From JAJKIV01 sp036741775 (GTDB lineage: Bacteria; Gemmatimonadota; Gemmatimonadetes; Gemmatimonadales; Gemmatimonadaceae), in NCBI GenBank assembly GCA_036741775.1, contig DAINRQ010000025.1, positions 4,902-68,901 on the forward strand: a DNA stretch of 64,000 bases, written 5' to 3'. Below, in pieces: positions 49,905-57,687 of this stretch (the first letter of the stretch is position 1; each line of letters opens with the position of its first letter). The notes below the pieces were generated by a model. It was not told the DNA's origin and did no database searches. It saw only the letters and a program-made list of their open reading frames with translations. The position numbers and the translations under genes were made by a program.

Positions 49905-50891
49905 ATGCCGCACATCACTTTCGTTCACGGAATCTCCAACAAGCCCGCGCCCGACGAGCTCCACTCGCTGTGGCTGCGGGCGCTCGCGCGAGACGACGGC
50001 CTCGACTGTAATACCGAAGGCATCACGTCGTCGATGGTGTACTGGGCGGACGTCATGTACGCGAGCCCGGATCCTAACGTGGAACAGCTCGAGGCGGCGG
50101 ACGACCTGCTCGAGGCACAACAGGAAGCCGCGCCCGGCACCGAAGCCGAAACGTCCGCGTGGCGCGAACAGCTCCCTCCGGACGAGCGGGCCTTCGTCGA
50201 GTCGCTCGCCGAGCAGCTGGGCACGGACCTGCCTGACGACGTCGCGCCGCCCACCGAGACGGCCCGTGGGAAGGCTGCCGGCGAACCGGGTACGTTGAGC
50301 AAGAAGGAGATGGAAGCGGTCGCCGTGCTCGAGCGCGTGCCGCTTCCCTGGTTCATCAAGCGGCCCATCATGAAGCTGCTTCTGCGCGACGTACATCACT
50401 ACCTGTTCAACACGAAGCATTCGCCACGGCCGGGCGCCAGCTTCGAGGTGCAGAAGGAGATCCGGCGCCGTTTCGTGGATGCGGTGAAACAGGGTGCGGG
50501 AACGGACGGGCCGCACATCGTGATCAGCCACAGCATGGGCACCGTCGTGGCCTACGATTGTCTGAAGCGTGTGGCCGAGTGTCCCGAAGTGGATGCGCTC
50601 TTCACGATCGGGAGCCCGCTGGGTCTCGACGAGATCCAGGACAAGCTCAAGCCCGAATGGTCGCGCGCCGAGGGCTTCCCGGGGAGAGTGAAAGGGCCGT
50701 GGATCAACGTGTACGATCCGCTCGACCCGGTCGTCGGCTTCGACCCGAAGTTCGGCAACGATTACCTGCGTGGCGGTCAGGGCGCCGTCGAGGACATCAA
50801 GGAAGAGAACTGGGGCAAGTGGAGGCACAGCATCACGAAGTACCTGTACGGTCCGAAGCTTCGAGACCGGTTAGGCAAGCTGTTCGCCTAG
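49905..50891 (+). CDS. Alpha/beta hydrolase, putative lipase effector
   Basis: A 328-residue hydrolase with N-terminal HITFVHGISNKPAPDE, nucleophile Ser210 in IVISHSMGTVVAYDCL, a probable acid in NVYDPLDPVVGFDPK and base His in WRHSITKYLYG. An acidic, helical insertion (residues 60-115, LLEAQQEAAPGTEAETSAWR) may be a lid or regulatory arm, and FIKRPIMKLLLRDVHHYLF could lie on a membrane. Such lipase-like proteins are common effectors in bacterial conflict systems, where they degrade the host membrane. Position between amidase and TPR-S-trypsin, with 10- and 13-base gaps, supports that. Confidence 0.75.
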   Translation: MPHITFVHGISNKPAPDELHSLWLRALARDDGLDCNTEGITSSMVYWADVMYASPDPNVEQLEAADDLLEAQQEAAPGTEAETSAWREQLPPDERAFVESLAEQLGTDLPDDVAPPTETARGKAAGEPGTLSKKEMEAVAVLERVPLPWFIKRPIMKLLLRDVHHYLFNTKHSPRPGASFEVQKEIRRRFVDAVKQGAGTDGPHIVISHSMGTVVAYDCLKRVAECPEVDALFTIGSPLGLDEIQDKLKPEWSRAEGFPGRVKGPWINVYDPLDPVVGFDPKFGNDYLRGGQGAVEDIKEENWGKWRHSITKYLYGPKLRDRLGKLFA

Positions 50892-50904
50892 CATCGGAGG
50901 CGGT

Positions 50905-52548
50905 ATGGACAAGGCGATCGAGCGAACGATCGGTGACCTGACCTCCGCAGTCGGGCTGCTCGACCGAACGCGAGTCAATCAGCTGTGTCGTCGCCTCATC
51001 GCGCAGCTGCATCGGGCCGACGAGCCCTTGTCCGCCGACGCCGCGAAGGGACTGCTGAATGCGCTCCGCCGCAAACGCTTCTTCACGCCGATGCAACACG
51101 TGGCGGACGCACTCGTCCAGACGGGTCAGGATGCGGCGACCGTGCGTCGCCAGTACGCGCAAGCACTGATCGACCGTGGTGCACTCCTTGCCGCGACCGC
51201 CGTCCTCAAGGAGCTGCTGGAAGATGAGGGGGAGAGCGCCGAAGTCCGCGGTCTGCTCGGGCGGGCCTACAAGCAGCGCTACATCGATGCCCTCCGCTAC
51301 CGCCGAGATCTGAGTCGGCCGGTTTCCGACCGGCACGCTACGGCGATTCGTGAGGCGATCCGGTGGTACCTTGGTCCGTACCAGCAGAACGGGTCGGCCA
51401 ACTACTGGCACGGCATCAACGCGGTCGCGTGTACGATGCGCGCGCAGCGCGACGGTGTGCGCGAAGACACCATCGCCGATCCGCGGGCGATCGCGACGGC
51501 GGTCCGGGATACGATCGACAAGGTAACGGCTCCCGGTGCCTGGCAGCTCGCGACGGTGCTCGAGGCGTGTGTGGCGCTCGGTGACGAGATGGGAGCGATC
51601 GCCCGCGCGGTGAAGTACGTTCGCCACCCTGAGGCCGATGCGTTCGAGATCGCGAGCACGCTCCGACAGCTCGAGGAGGTGTGGGACCTAACGAGTACCT
51701 CGGGGATCGGCGTCGATGTGCTACCGCTGCTCCGCGGAGCGTTGCTGGAGCGTCGGAACGGCGCCGTCGAAGTGTCGCCGGAGGAGGTGCGGAAGGCCGG
51801 GCGCCAACAGTCGGCGCGCGAGACGAGGCGATTCGAGAAGGTGTTCGGCGCCGACGCGTTCACGTCCTACGACACGTACCTGAATGGCGCCAAGCGGGCC
51901 CGCACCGTTGCCCGTATCGGCCGAGAGGTGGGGGGACGTGGCGACGGCACCGGGTTTCTCGTTCGCGGCGAAGACCTGTCCGACCGATACAAGGACGAGA
52001 AGTGGCTGCTCGTCACGAACGCGCACGTGATCAGCAGCGACCCCGCACATGCGCCGGCCGTGCAGCCTGAGGACGCCGTCATCACCTTCCAGGCGCTGCC
52101 CCTCGGCCCGGACCACACGGTGCGCGCCTATGGGGTGGACGCTGTTCTGGAGGTCTCGTCGCCGAAAGAGCTCGATTTCGCGGTCGTCAAGCTCAGGGGA
52201 ACGGTGGCGGACATCATCGACGACGACCGGTGCGAAGTCGCGAAGGGGCTGCCAACCAACAATCAGCAGGGGCGCGTCTACATCATCGGTCACCCGGCAG
52301 GCGGGAATCTGAGCTATTCGCTCCAGGACAACCTGCTGCTCGATTACGAGAATCCGCTGTTGCATTACCGCGCACCCACCGAGGGTGGAAGCTCCGGGAG
52401 CCCCATCTACAATGCGAAGTGGAACCTCATCGGCCTCCACCACGCAGGCTCGAAGACCATGTCGCGGCTTCGCGGCCAGGGCGGAACGTACGCGGCGAAC
52501 GAGGGGATCTGGATCCAGGCGATCAGGAAAGCCCTGGCGACCGGCTGA
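50905..52548 (+). CDS. TPR-S scaffold fused to trypsin-like protease
   Basis: The 547-residue protein has an N-terminal TPR-like superhelix (residues 1-300; VRRQYAQALIDRGALLAATA, GLLGRAYKQRYIDAL, WYLGPYQQNGSANYWHGINA). Its YWHGIN segment is characteristic of the TPR-S (DUF4071-like) scaffold. Residues 335-547 are a trypsin-like serine protease with His374 (LLVTNAHVISSD), Asp424 (KELDFAVVKLRG) and Ser497 (APTEGGSSGSPIYN), all three intact. In the published conflict systems that carry TPR-S, the scaffold is proposed to sense an NAD-derived signal and release the linked effector; here the effector would be the protease. No signal peptide, hence cytoplasmic. Confidence 0.82.
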   Translation: MDKAIERTIGDLTSAVGLLDRTRVNQLCRRLIAQLHRADEPLSADAAKGLLNALRRKRFFTPMQHVADALVQTGQDAATVRRQYAQALIDRGALLAATAVLKELLEDEGESAEVRGLLGRAYKQRYIDALRYRRDLSRPVSDRHATAIREAIRWYLGPYQQNGSANYWHGINAVACTMRAQRDGVREDTIADPRAIATAVRDTIDKVTAPGAWQLATVLEACVALGDEMGAIARAVKYVRHPEADAFEIASTLRQLEEVWDLTSTSGIGVDVLPLLRGALLERRNGAVEVSPEEVRKAGRQQSARETRRFEKVFGADAFTSYDTYLNGAKRARTVARIGREVGGRGDGTGFLVRGEDLSDRYKDEKWLLVTNAHVISSDPAHAPAVQPEDAVITFQALPLGPDHTVRAYGVDAVLEVSSPKELDFAVVKLRGTVADIIDDDRCEVAKGLPTNNQQGRVYIIGHPAGGNLSYSLQDNLLLDYENPLLHYRAPTEGGSSGSPIYNAKWNLIGLHHAGSKTMSRLRGQGGTYAANEGIWIQAIRKALATG

Positions 52549-52550
52549 TC

Positions 52551-53906
52551 ATGGCTGCGCGCCGCCCGCTCTGCTTCGTGCTGATGCCGCATGGGATGGA
52601 CGCACGCGCGTCGGGCGACGCGATCGACTTCGACGCCGTCTACGCCGACGTCGTCCGGCCGGCGATCGAGAACGCCGGGCTCGAGCCCGTCCGGGGGAAC
52701 GACGATCTGGGCGACGGGGTCATCGGCAAGCCCACGCTCGAGCGCCTCGCCCTGTGCCAGTACCTGGTGGCCGACCTGACGACCGCGGCCGCGAACATCC
52801 TCCACGAACTTGGCGTTAGGCGGGCGGGGCGAAGGCGCGTGACCGTATTGCTGTTCGCCGAGGGACGCGGGCTGCCCTTCGACGCGACGGCGCTTCACCC
52901 TATCCCCTACCGGATCGAGAAGGGCAGGCCGACGGACGTGGATGCCACTCGCCTGTCGATCACCAGGCAGCTCGAGGCGTCGAGCGAGCACGGGGGTGAG
53001 GCCGGCACGCTCGCCGAGTTGCTCAACTGGCCGATGCTGCCGGACATCGCACACGAGTCGACCGATGTGTTTCGCGATCGCGCCGTGTACTCGGACGAGC
53101 GAAAGCATCAGATCGCCGGCGCTCGCGCGAGCGGTCAGGCGGCCCGGGCAGAGCTTCAGGCGATCGAAGCGTCGCTTGGCCCGCCGAGCGACACCGAGGT
53201 GGGCGTGATCGTCGACCTCCTCCTGTCGTACCGCGCGGTGAAAGCGTGGGACGACATGATCCGCCTCGTGGACGCGATGGACGCGCCACTCCGCAACACT
53301 GCGATGGTCCGGGAACAGCTGGCGTTCGCGCTCAACCGGGCGGGGCGCGGCGAAGAGGCAGAGGGCGTCCTGCTCGACCTCATCGCCTCACGCGGCGGTG
53401 GCACGAGCGAGACCTGGGCGCTCCTCGGCCGCGTCTACAAGGATCGCTGGGAGGCCGCGGTGAAATCGGGAGCTGGCGAGCCGGCCGACGCGCTGCTCCA
53501 GAAGGCGATCGACACATACACGCGCGGTTTCGAAGCCGACACTCGCGATGCGCTCCCCGGCATCAACGCCGTCACGCTGATGGAGCTGCGCGATCCGCCC
53601 GACGCGCGTCGATCGAGCCTAACGCCGGTGGTTCGGTACGCGGTGGAGCGCAAGATGGCCGCGAGCGCACCGGACTACTGGGATCACGCCACGCTCATCG
53701 AGCTTGCGGTGCTCGCGAAAGACGAAGCCGCGGCGACTGACGCCCTGAGTATCGCACTGACGACGGTGCGTGAGGTCTGGGAGCCGGAGACCACCGCGCG
53801 CAATCTTCGACTCATCCGCGAGGCGCGGGAGCGGAGGGGTGAAGGCCTCTCCTGGGCGACACGCATCGAGGATGCGCTCGACAACGCGGCGCGCGGCGGA
53901 CGCTGA
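52551..53906 (+). CDS. DrHyd-like domain fused to TPR-S (DUF4071)
   Basis: Starts two bases after the protease gene. Residues 1-130 resemble nucleoside 2-deoxyribosyltransferase/deoxyribohydrolase (DrHyd) domains: CFVLMPHGMDARASGDAIDF, YADVVRPAIENAGLEPVRGN, ERLALCQYLVADLTTAAANI and LHELGVRRAGRRRVTVLLF. Residues 200-451 are a TPR-S scaffold matching DUF4071 (VKAWDDMIRLVDAMDAPLRN, MVREQLAFALNRAGRGEEAE, TWALLGRVYKDRWEAAV, TRGFEADTRDALPGINAVTL). The scaffold is clearly paralogous to that of the preceding protease. Role proposed: make, bind or clear a nucleotide-derived signal and dock with the protease. Length 451. Confidence 0.82.
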   Translation: MAARRPLCFVLMPHGMDARASGDAIDFDAVYADVVRPAIENAGLEPVRGNDDLGDGVIGKPTLERLALCQYLVADLTTAAANILHELGVRRAGRRRVTVLLFAEGRGLPFDATALHPIPYRIEKGRPTDVDATRLSITRQLEASSEHGGEAGTLAELLNWPMLPDIAHESTDVFRDRAVYSDERKHQIAGARASGQAARAELQAIEASLGPPSDTEVGVIVDLLLSYRAVKAWDDMIRLVDAMDAPLRNTAMVREQLAFALNRAGRGEEAEGVLLDLIASRGGGTSETWALLGRVYKDRWEAAVKSGAGEPADALLQKAIDTYTRGFEADTRDALPGINAVTLMELRDPPDARRSSLTPVVRYAVERKMAASAPDYWDHATLIELAVLAKDEAAATDALSIALTTVREVWEPETTARNLRLIREARERRGEGLSWATRIEDALDNAARGGR

Positions 53907-53924
53907 GCGCCGACCCGGAGCGCT

Positions 53925-54425
53925 TTATCCGCGAATGCGCTCCCACGCCCCGTACGCTGCGCCGCGAAGGTCCCGGATGTCCGCCCCCGCGCGCGCCGAC
54001 CAGTCTCGCGTCGTCGCGTGGTTCATCTCGGCCGGGAAGTATCGCGTCTTCACGCCCCGGGCGGTGAACGCCATGAGCTCGTCCGCCGCGTGCTTCCCGC
54101 CGCCGATGACCACGAGCTCGTCGCTCACCTCGAGGTGAACGCGTAACGTCGGCGACAGTTCGTGGGTGCCGCTCAACAACCCGCCCCACGTCGCGTCCTC
54201 GACGAAAAACGGGTAGTCGCAATCAGGCGACACCCGGTGGGTCTCGGCGAACTCCATGGCCACCGACGGATGAATGCCCGTCGTCGTGAACCCGAGCTCA
54301 CGCGCTACGGAGTACACCTCCGCGATCCCTGCGTGGCCGCCGACGCGCAGCAACGTCCCCGAATGCACCACGACGTCTGCGGGCGTCCAGTTGGCGAGCA
54401 CGATGTGCGCGATCCCACGCACCAC
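53925..54425 (-). CDS. SLOG-superfamily-like nucleotide-binding protein
   Basis: The only gene of this cluster on the minus strand. GTG 54425 is the last canonical start and gives 166 residues, but clearly coding sequence continues upstream in frame to about 54560 (DPRLWPVTDAPTIQEFFDSL, then GKHVIAFAGYGELGYEREG) without ATG, GTG or TTG before a TAG near 54600. The full domain (about 210 residues) has Rossmannoid features: IAFAGYGELGYE, VVVHSGTLLRVGGHAGIAEV, ELGFTTTGIHPS and a late VVIGGGKHAADELMAF. These match SLOG-like domains proposed to bind nucleotide second messengers or NAD derivatives. An unusual start codon, a sequencing error or decay could explain the missing start. Confidence 0.6.
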   Translation of the reverse strand: MVRGIAHIVLANWTPADVVVHSGTLLRVGGHAGIAEVYSVARELGFTTTGIHPSVAMEFAETHRVSPDCDYPFFVEDATWGGLLSGTHELSPTLRVHLEVSDELVVIGGGKHAADELMAFTARGVKTRYFPAEMNHATTRDWSARAGADIRDLRGAAYGAWERIRG

Positions 54426-54548
54426 GCCCTCACGCTCGTAGCCGAGCTCTCCGTACCCGGCGAACGCGATGACGTGTTTCCCCAGCGAGTCGAAAAACTC
54501 CTGGATCGTCGGCGCGTCGGTGACGGGCCAGAGCCGGGGATCTCTCCC

Positions 54549-55325
54549 TTGCGTTCGCGAGTCGATGGTCCCTACGATACCGCGGTGTCTGCGCCCGGTC
54601 TAGCAGCGGCGGTCCCCGCCCTCGATCCCTGGAATCAGCGCGTCGGTCTCGTGTGGGCCGAAGTGCTGCGGGCGTGCGGGCTCGACCTGCGAGGCACCGT
54701 TTCCGAGGTGGGGCCTGGCTTCACCGATAAGGTCGGGCACGCGTTGGCCGACCTGCGCTTCCGCGGGACGATTGCGCTCATCGAGCCGACGACGTCAGCC
54801 CGGATCTGGGCGTGCGATCGCTATCGCGGGCTGCTGCCGGCGGCCACCGTGGATGGAGTCGCGTCGTGCCTGGGACAGGCAGCGAGCTGGACCGGTACGG
54901 AGGTCGATGCGGTCGTCGCCAACCACGTGCTGGACGACATGCTGCTCCATACGGCCGTCGAGCCGTGTGATCGCGACGCGTTCTTTGGCGGAATGCGCCC
55001 GGACATTCCGTGCGCAGCGCCGTTCGTGCGCGCGTGGACCGCGCTCATGAACGATGCCCGTCGGCTGGAGCGCGCGAGGATCGCGGTTGTCGACGAGTTC
55101 ACGCGGTACGTCGTGGCAACGCGTCCCCGAATCGTCGCGATCCGCGAGTACCCCAGCTGGACGCATCGGGCGAACGGGCTGGCCTTCATTCACGGTCAGA
55201 GCGTGCGCGTCATGCGAGATCTCGCGGACGCGTTGCGTGACGTCGGCCTGGACGACCTGCACGTTCCGAATCGTCAGCGGCTGCTCGACCCGTCCGAGTG
55301 GCTTCTCATGTCGTGGGCGCGGTGA
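54549..55325 (+). CDS. Methyltransferase-like Rossmann protein
   Basis: TTG 54549 (GGGGA 8 bases before) or GTG 54585 starts a protein of about 250 residues. GTVSEVGPGFTDKVGHALAD has the E-x-G-x-G pattern of S-adenosylmethionine-binding motif I, with RGTIALIEPTTSARIWACDR (motif II acidic residue) and EVDAVVANHVLDDMLLHTAV (motif IV-like) following. The C-terminal half (RIVAIREYPSWTHRANGLAF) is unfamiliar. Methyltransferase fold is inferred from these motifs; activity is uncertain. It is divergent from the SLOG-like gene and followed after one base by the DrHyd-macro gene, so it belongs to the same cluster. Confidence 0.6.
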   Translation: MRSRVDGPYDTAVSAPGLAAAVPALDPWNQRVGLVWAEVLRACGLDLRGTVSEVGPGFTDKVGHALADLRFRGTIALIEPTTSARIWACDRYRGLLPAATVDGVASCLGQAASWTGTEVDAVVANHVLDDMLLHTAVEPCDRDAFFGGMRPDIPCAAPFVRAWTALMNDARRLERARIAVVDEFTRYVVATRPRIVAIREYPSWTHRANGLAFIHGQSVRVMRDLADALRDVGLDDLHVPNRQRLLDPSEWLLMSWAR

Positions 55326-55326
55326 C

Positions 55327-56493
55327 GTGAGCGAGGAAGGAAAGAACTGTTTCGTCATCATGCCGTTCGGCCTGAAGAAGGACGCCGACGGCAACGAGAT
55401 CGACTTCGACCGCGTCTACGAGGACGTCATCGCGAGCGCGATCGTGTCGGCGGGGTACGTTCCCATCCGCGCCGACCAGATCGAATCGCCGGGATCCATC
55501 CAGCGCGACATGTTCGTACACATCGCGCGCGACAATGCGGCCGTCGTGGATCTCTCGACGCTCAACCCGAACGTGTTCTACGAGCTCGGCGTTCGCCACG
55601 CGCTGCGACCAACGGTCACGGTGCTGATCAAGACGCGCGGGTCGACGGTGCCGTTCAACATTCACAACCAGCGCGTCATCGACTACCCGAGCAAGAGCGG
55701 GAGCTACGACGAGGCGAAGGAGCAGATCCGCCGCTTCCTCGAGGCCGGGCGCAACGCGACAACGCCCGACAGTCCGATCTTCTCGATCCTCCAGAACGCG
55801 CGGAAGGACTGGAAGGCACAGCCGATTCAGAAGTGTGAGGACTTCGTGTACCGGCTCGTCGCTCAGCCTGACAAGCGGATCTCCATTGCCACCGGCGACA
55901 TCCGTGACCGTCGCGGCATCGACGTGTGGGTCAATTCCGAGAACACGAACATGCAGATGGCGCGCTTCTACGACCGCGCGCTGTCGGCGATCATCCGTTA
56001 CGAAGGTGCTCGGAAGGATGACAACGGTGAGATCGTGGAGGACGTCATCGCCACCGAGTTACGCCAGGCCACGCACGGGCGCGACTTCGTCACGCCGGGC
56101 TCCGTGTACGTGACGGGTGCGGGCGATCTCGAGCGCACGCGTGGGGTGAAGAAGATCTTCCACGCGGCCGCGGTCACGGGCGTCCCGGGAGCGGGCTACG
56201 TCGCCATCAGCGAAGTGGAACGGATCGTGACGACGGTGCTTCGCCGCATGGACGACGAGCGGTACCGCGACGCGGACCTTCGGTCGGTCGCCTTTCCCAT
56301 GTTAGGCACCGGCGTCGGTGGTAGCACGGTGCTCGACGTCGCGCCTCGACTACTTCAGGAGGCGATCTCGTATCTCACGCGACATCCCGAGAGCCGGGTG
56401 GAGGCGGTGTACTTCATGGCGTGGAACAACCTCGACCTCGACGCGTGCCGTATCGCGCTCGAGGCGGCGGCCGAGGTGGAAGCAGTCAGTTGA
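55327..56493 (+). CDS. DrHyd-like domain fused to macro domain
   Basis: GTG 55327 follows the previous stop by one base. Residues 1-140 are a DrHyd-like domain paralogous to the one at 52551 (CFVIMPFGLKKDADGNEIDF, YEDVIASAIVSAGYVPIRAD, MFVHIARDNAAVVDLSTLNP, NVFYELGVRHALRPTVTVLI). Residues 185-389 are a macro domain: ISIATGDIRDRRGIDVWVNS (phosphate loop start with D-x-W-V-N-S), TPGSVYVTGAGDLERTRGVK, KIFHAAAVTG and SVAFPMLGTGVGG. Macro domains bind or hydrolyse ADP-ribose species, so this protein is a strong candidate for producing or erasing the NAD-derived signal of the cluster. Last gene before the convergent ABC transporter. Confidence 0.85.
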   Translation: MSEEGKNCFVIMPFGLKKDADGNEIDFDRVYEDVIASAIVSAGYVPIRADQIESPGSIQRDMFVHIARDNAAVVDLSTLNPNVFYELGVRHALRPTVTVLIKTRGSTVPFNIHNQRVIDYPSKSGSYDEAKEQIRRFLEAGRNATTPDSPIFSILQNARKDWKAQPIQKCEDFVYRLVAQPDKRISIATGDIRDRRGIDVWVNSENTNMQMARFYDRALSAIIRYEGARKDDNGEIVEDVIATELRQATHGRDFVTPGSVYVTGAGDLERTRGVKKIFHAAAVTGVPGAGYVAISEVERIVTTVLRRMDDERYRDADLRSVAFPMLGTGVGGSTVLDVAPRLLQEAISYLTRHPESRVEAVYFMAWNNLDLDACRIALEAAAEVEAVS

Positions 56494-56499
56494 CGCGAC

Positions 56500-57687
56500 T
56501 CACCCTTCGCGCGCCCACCGCCACATCTCCCTGACCGACGGCTCCTTCCCGTACATCAGCATCCCCACCGCGAAGATCTTTCCCGCCGCCCGGCGGAAGA
56601 ACCAGATCGTTCCGACCAGCAACGTGATTGCCAGCGGCACCTCCCACGGTGCCACCTCGGCCAGCAGCAGCCGCAGCGGCAGTACCGCGGACGACGTCAA
56701 CGGAAACACGCCGAAGAACTGCGCTACGCCCGTGTCAGCCCGCGAGAACAACAGCCCCGCCACGGCGACGGGAACGAGTGGCACCATCAGCAGCGACCCC
56801 TTCGTCGACGTGTGCGGGTCGTCGATCGTTGCCGCGATCGCACTCAGGAACGCGAACCAGAGCGCGAAGCCTAACAACGGCAGCAACACGAGGAGCGGCA
56901 CGAGCAGCGGCTGATCGACCGAGAACGTCAGTGGCCGCCCCGTCACGGTCGCGAACACGGCGAACAGCGCGCCGAACGTCACCGCCGTCGCGAGCGTGTT
57001 CGCGAGCGCGACGCCGGCGAGCCCGATGATCTTCCCGTCGATCCACTGCTGCGGCGCGATCGCCGAGATGACCTGCTCGGTGACTCGTTGCTGCTTCTCC
57101 CCCGTGATCCCGGCGAAGATGAACCCCATGCCGGTCATCAGGCCGAGCAGTGAAAGGGTCAGTACGGCGATCGTCAGGACACGCTCACCGCGACCAGGGC
57201 CACCACCCGGCGGACGCGTCACCTCGACACGCATTGGGGCGGCCAGCCGTTGCAACGCAGTTTGCTCGAGCCCCGATTCCGCCAGGCGATGCCTGATCGC
57301 CACGCCGGTGAGCGCCTGCTCGAGGTCCATGCGCCACGGCGGCTCGCGCCTGACCACGAGCTCCGCGCTGCTCGCGTCGCGCACGATCAACAGTCCATCC
57401 AGATCGCCGCGAGTCGCCGAATCGCGCACGGCCGCTTCGGCTTCCGCAGGACGCGGATGCAGCGCGACCCGGCCACCGAGCGTGTCCGCGCGGAGCCCGA
57501 CACGATCGCCACCAATGATGGCGACGCTCGCAACATCGGCTCGGCTACGACGGATGAGGCGCGCGATGCCGAGCGTCGCGCCCCCGGTGACCAGCATCGT
57601 CACGACCGAGATCAGAAGCTGCTTCGGCTTGAGGAAACGCCGGAACTCCCACCGCGCGACCTCCCACGTGGTTTGCCACGGGGTCAT
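56500..57687 (-). CDS. ABC-2 family permease (NatB/YhaP-like)
   Basis: ATG 57687, overlapping the end of the ATPase gene by four bases, gives 395 residues. After WEVARWEFRRFLKPKQ comes helix 1 (LISVVTMLVTGGATLGIARL), a large extracytoplasmic loop (residues 45-155) and then five helices (VLTIAVLTLSLLGLMTGMGF, VALANTLATAVTFGALFAVF, LLVPLLVLLPLLGFALWFAF, LLMVPLVPVAVAGLLFS, VPLAITLLVGTIWFFRRAAG). This is the NatB/YhaP layout of sodium or drug efflux ABC-2 permeases. The open frame upstream to 57816 is inside the ATPase gene and not used. Confidence 0.85.
   Translation of the reverse strand: MTPWQTTWEVARWEFRRFLKPKQLLISVVTMLVTGGATLGIARLIRRSRADVASVAIIGGDRVGLRADTLGGRVALHPRPAEAEAAVRDSATRGDLDGLLIVRDASSAELVVRREPPWRMDLEQALTGVAIRHRLAESGLEQTALQRLAAPMRVEVTRPPGGGPGRGERVLTIAVLTLSLLGLMTGMGFIFAGITGEKQQRVTEQVISAIAPQQWIDGKIIGLAGVALANTLATAVTFGALFAVFATVTGRPLTFSVDQPLLVPLLVLLPLLGFALWFAFLSAIAATIDDPHTSTKGSLLMVPLVPVAVAGLLFSRADTGVAQFFGVFPLTSSAVLPLRLLLAEVAPWEVPLAITLLVGTIWFFRRAAGKIFAVGMLMYGKEPSVREMWRWAREG

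Noticed and set aside
54162..54548. N-terminal extension of the methyltransferase-like gene
   Set aside because: This part is antisense to the conserved SLOG-like coding sequence and shows no protein-like features of its own.
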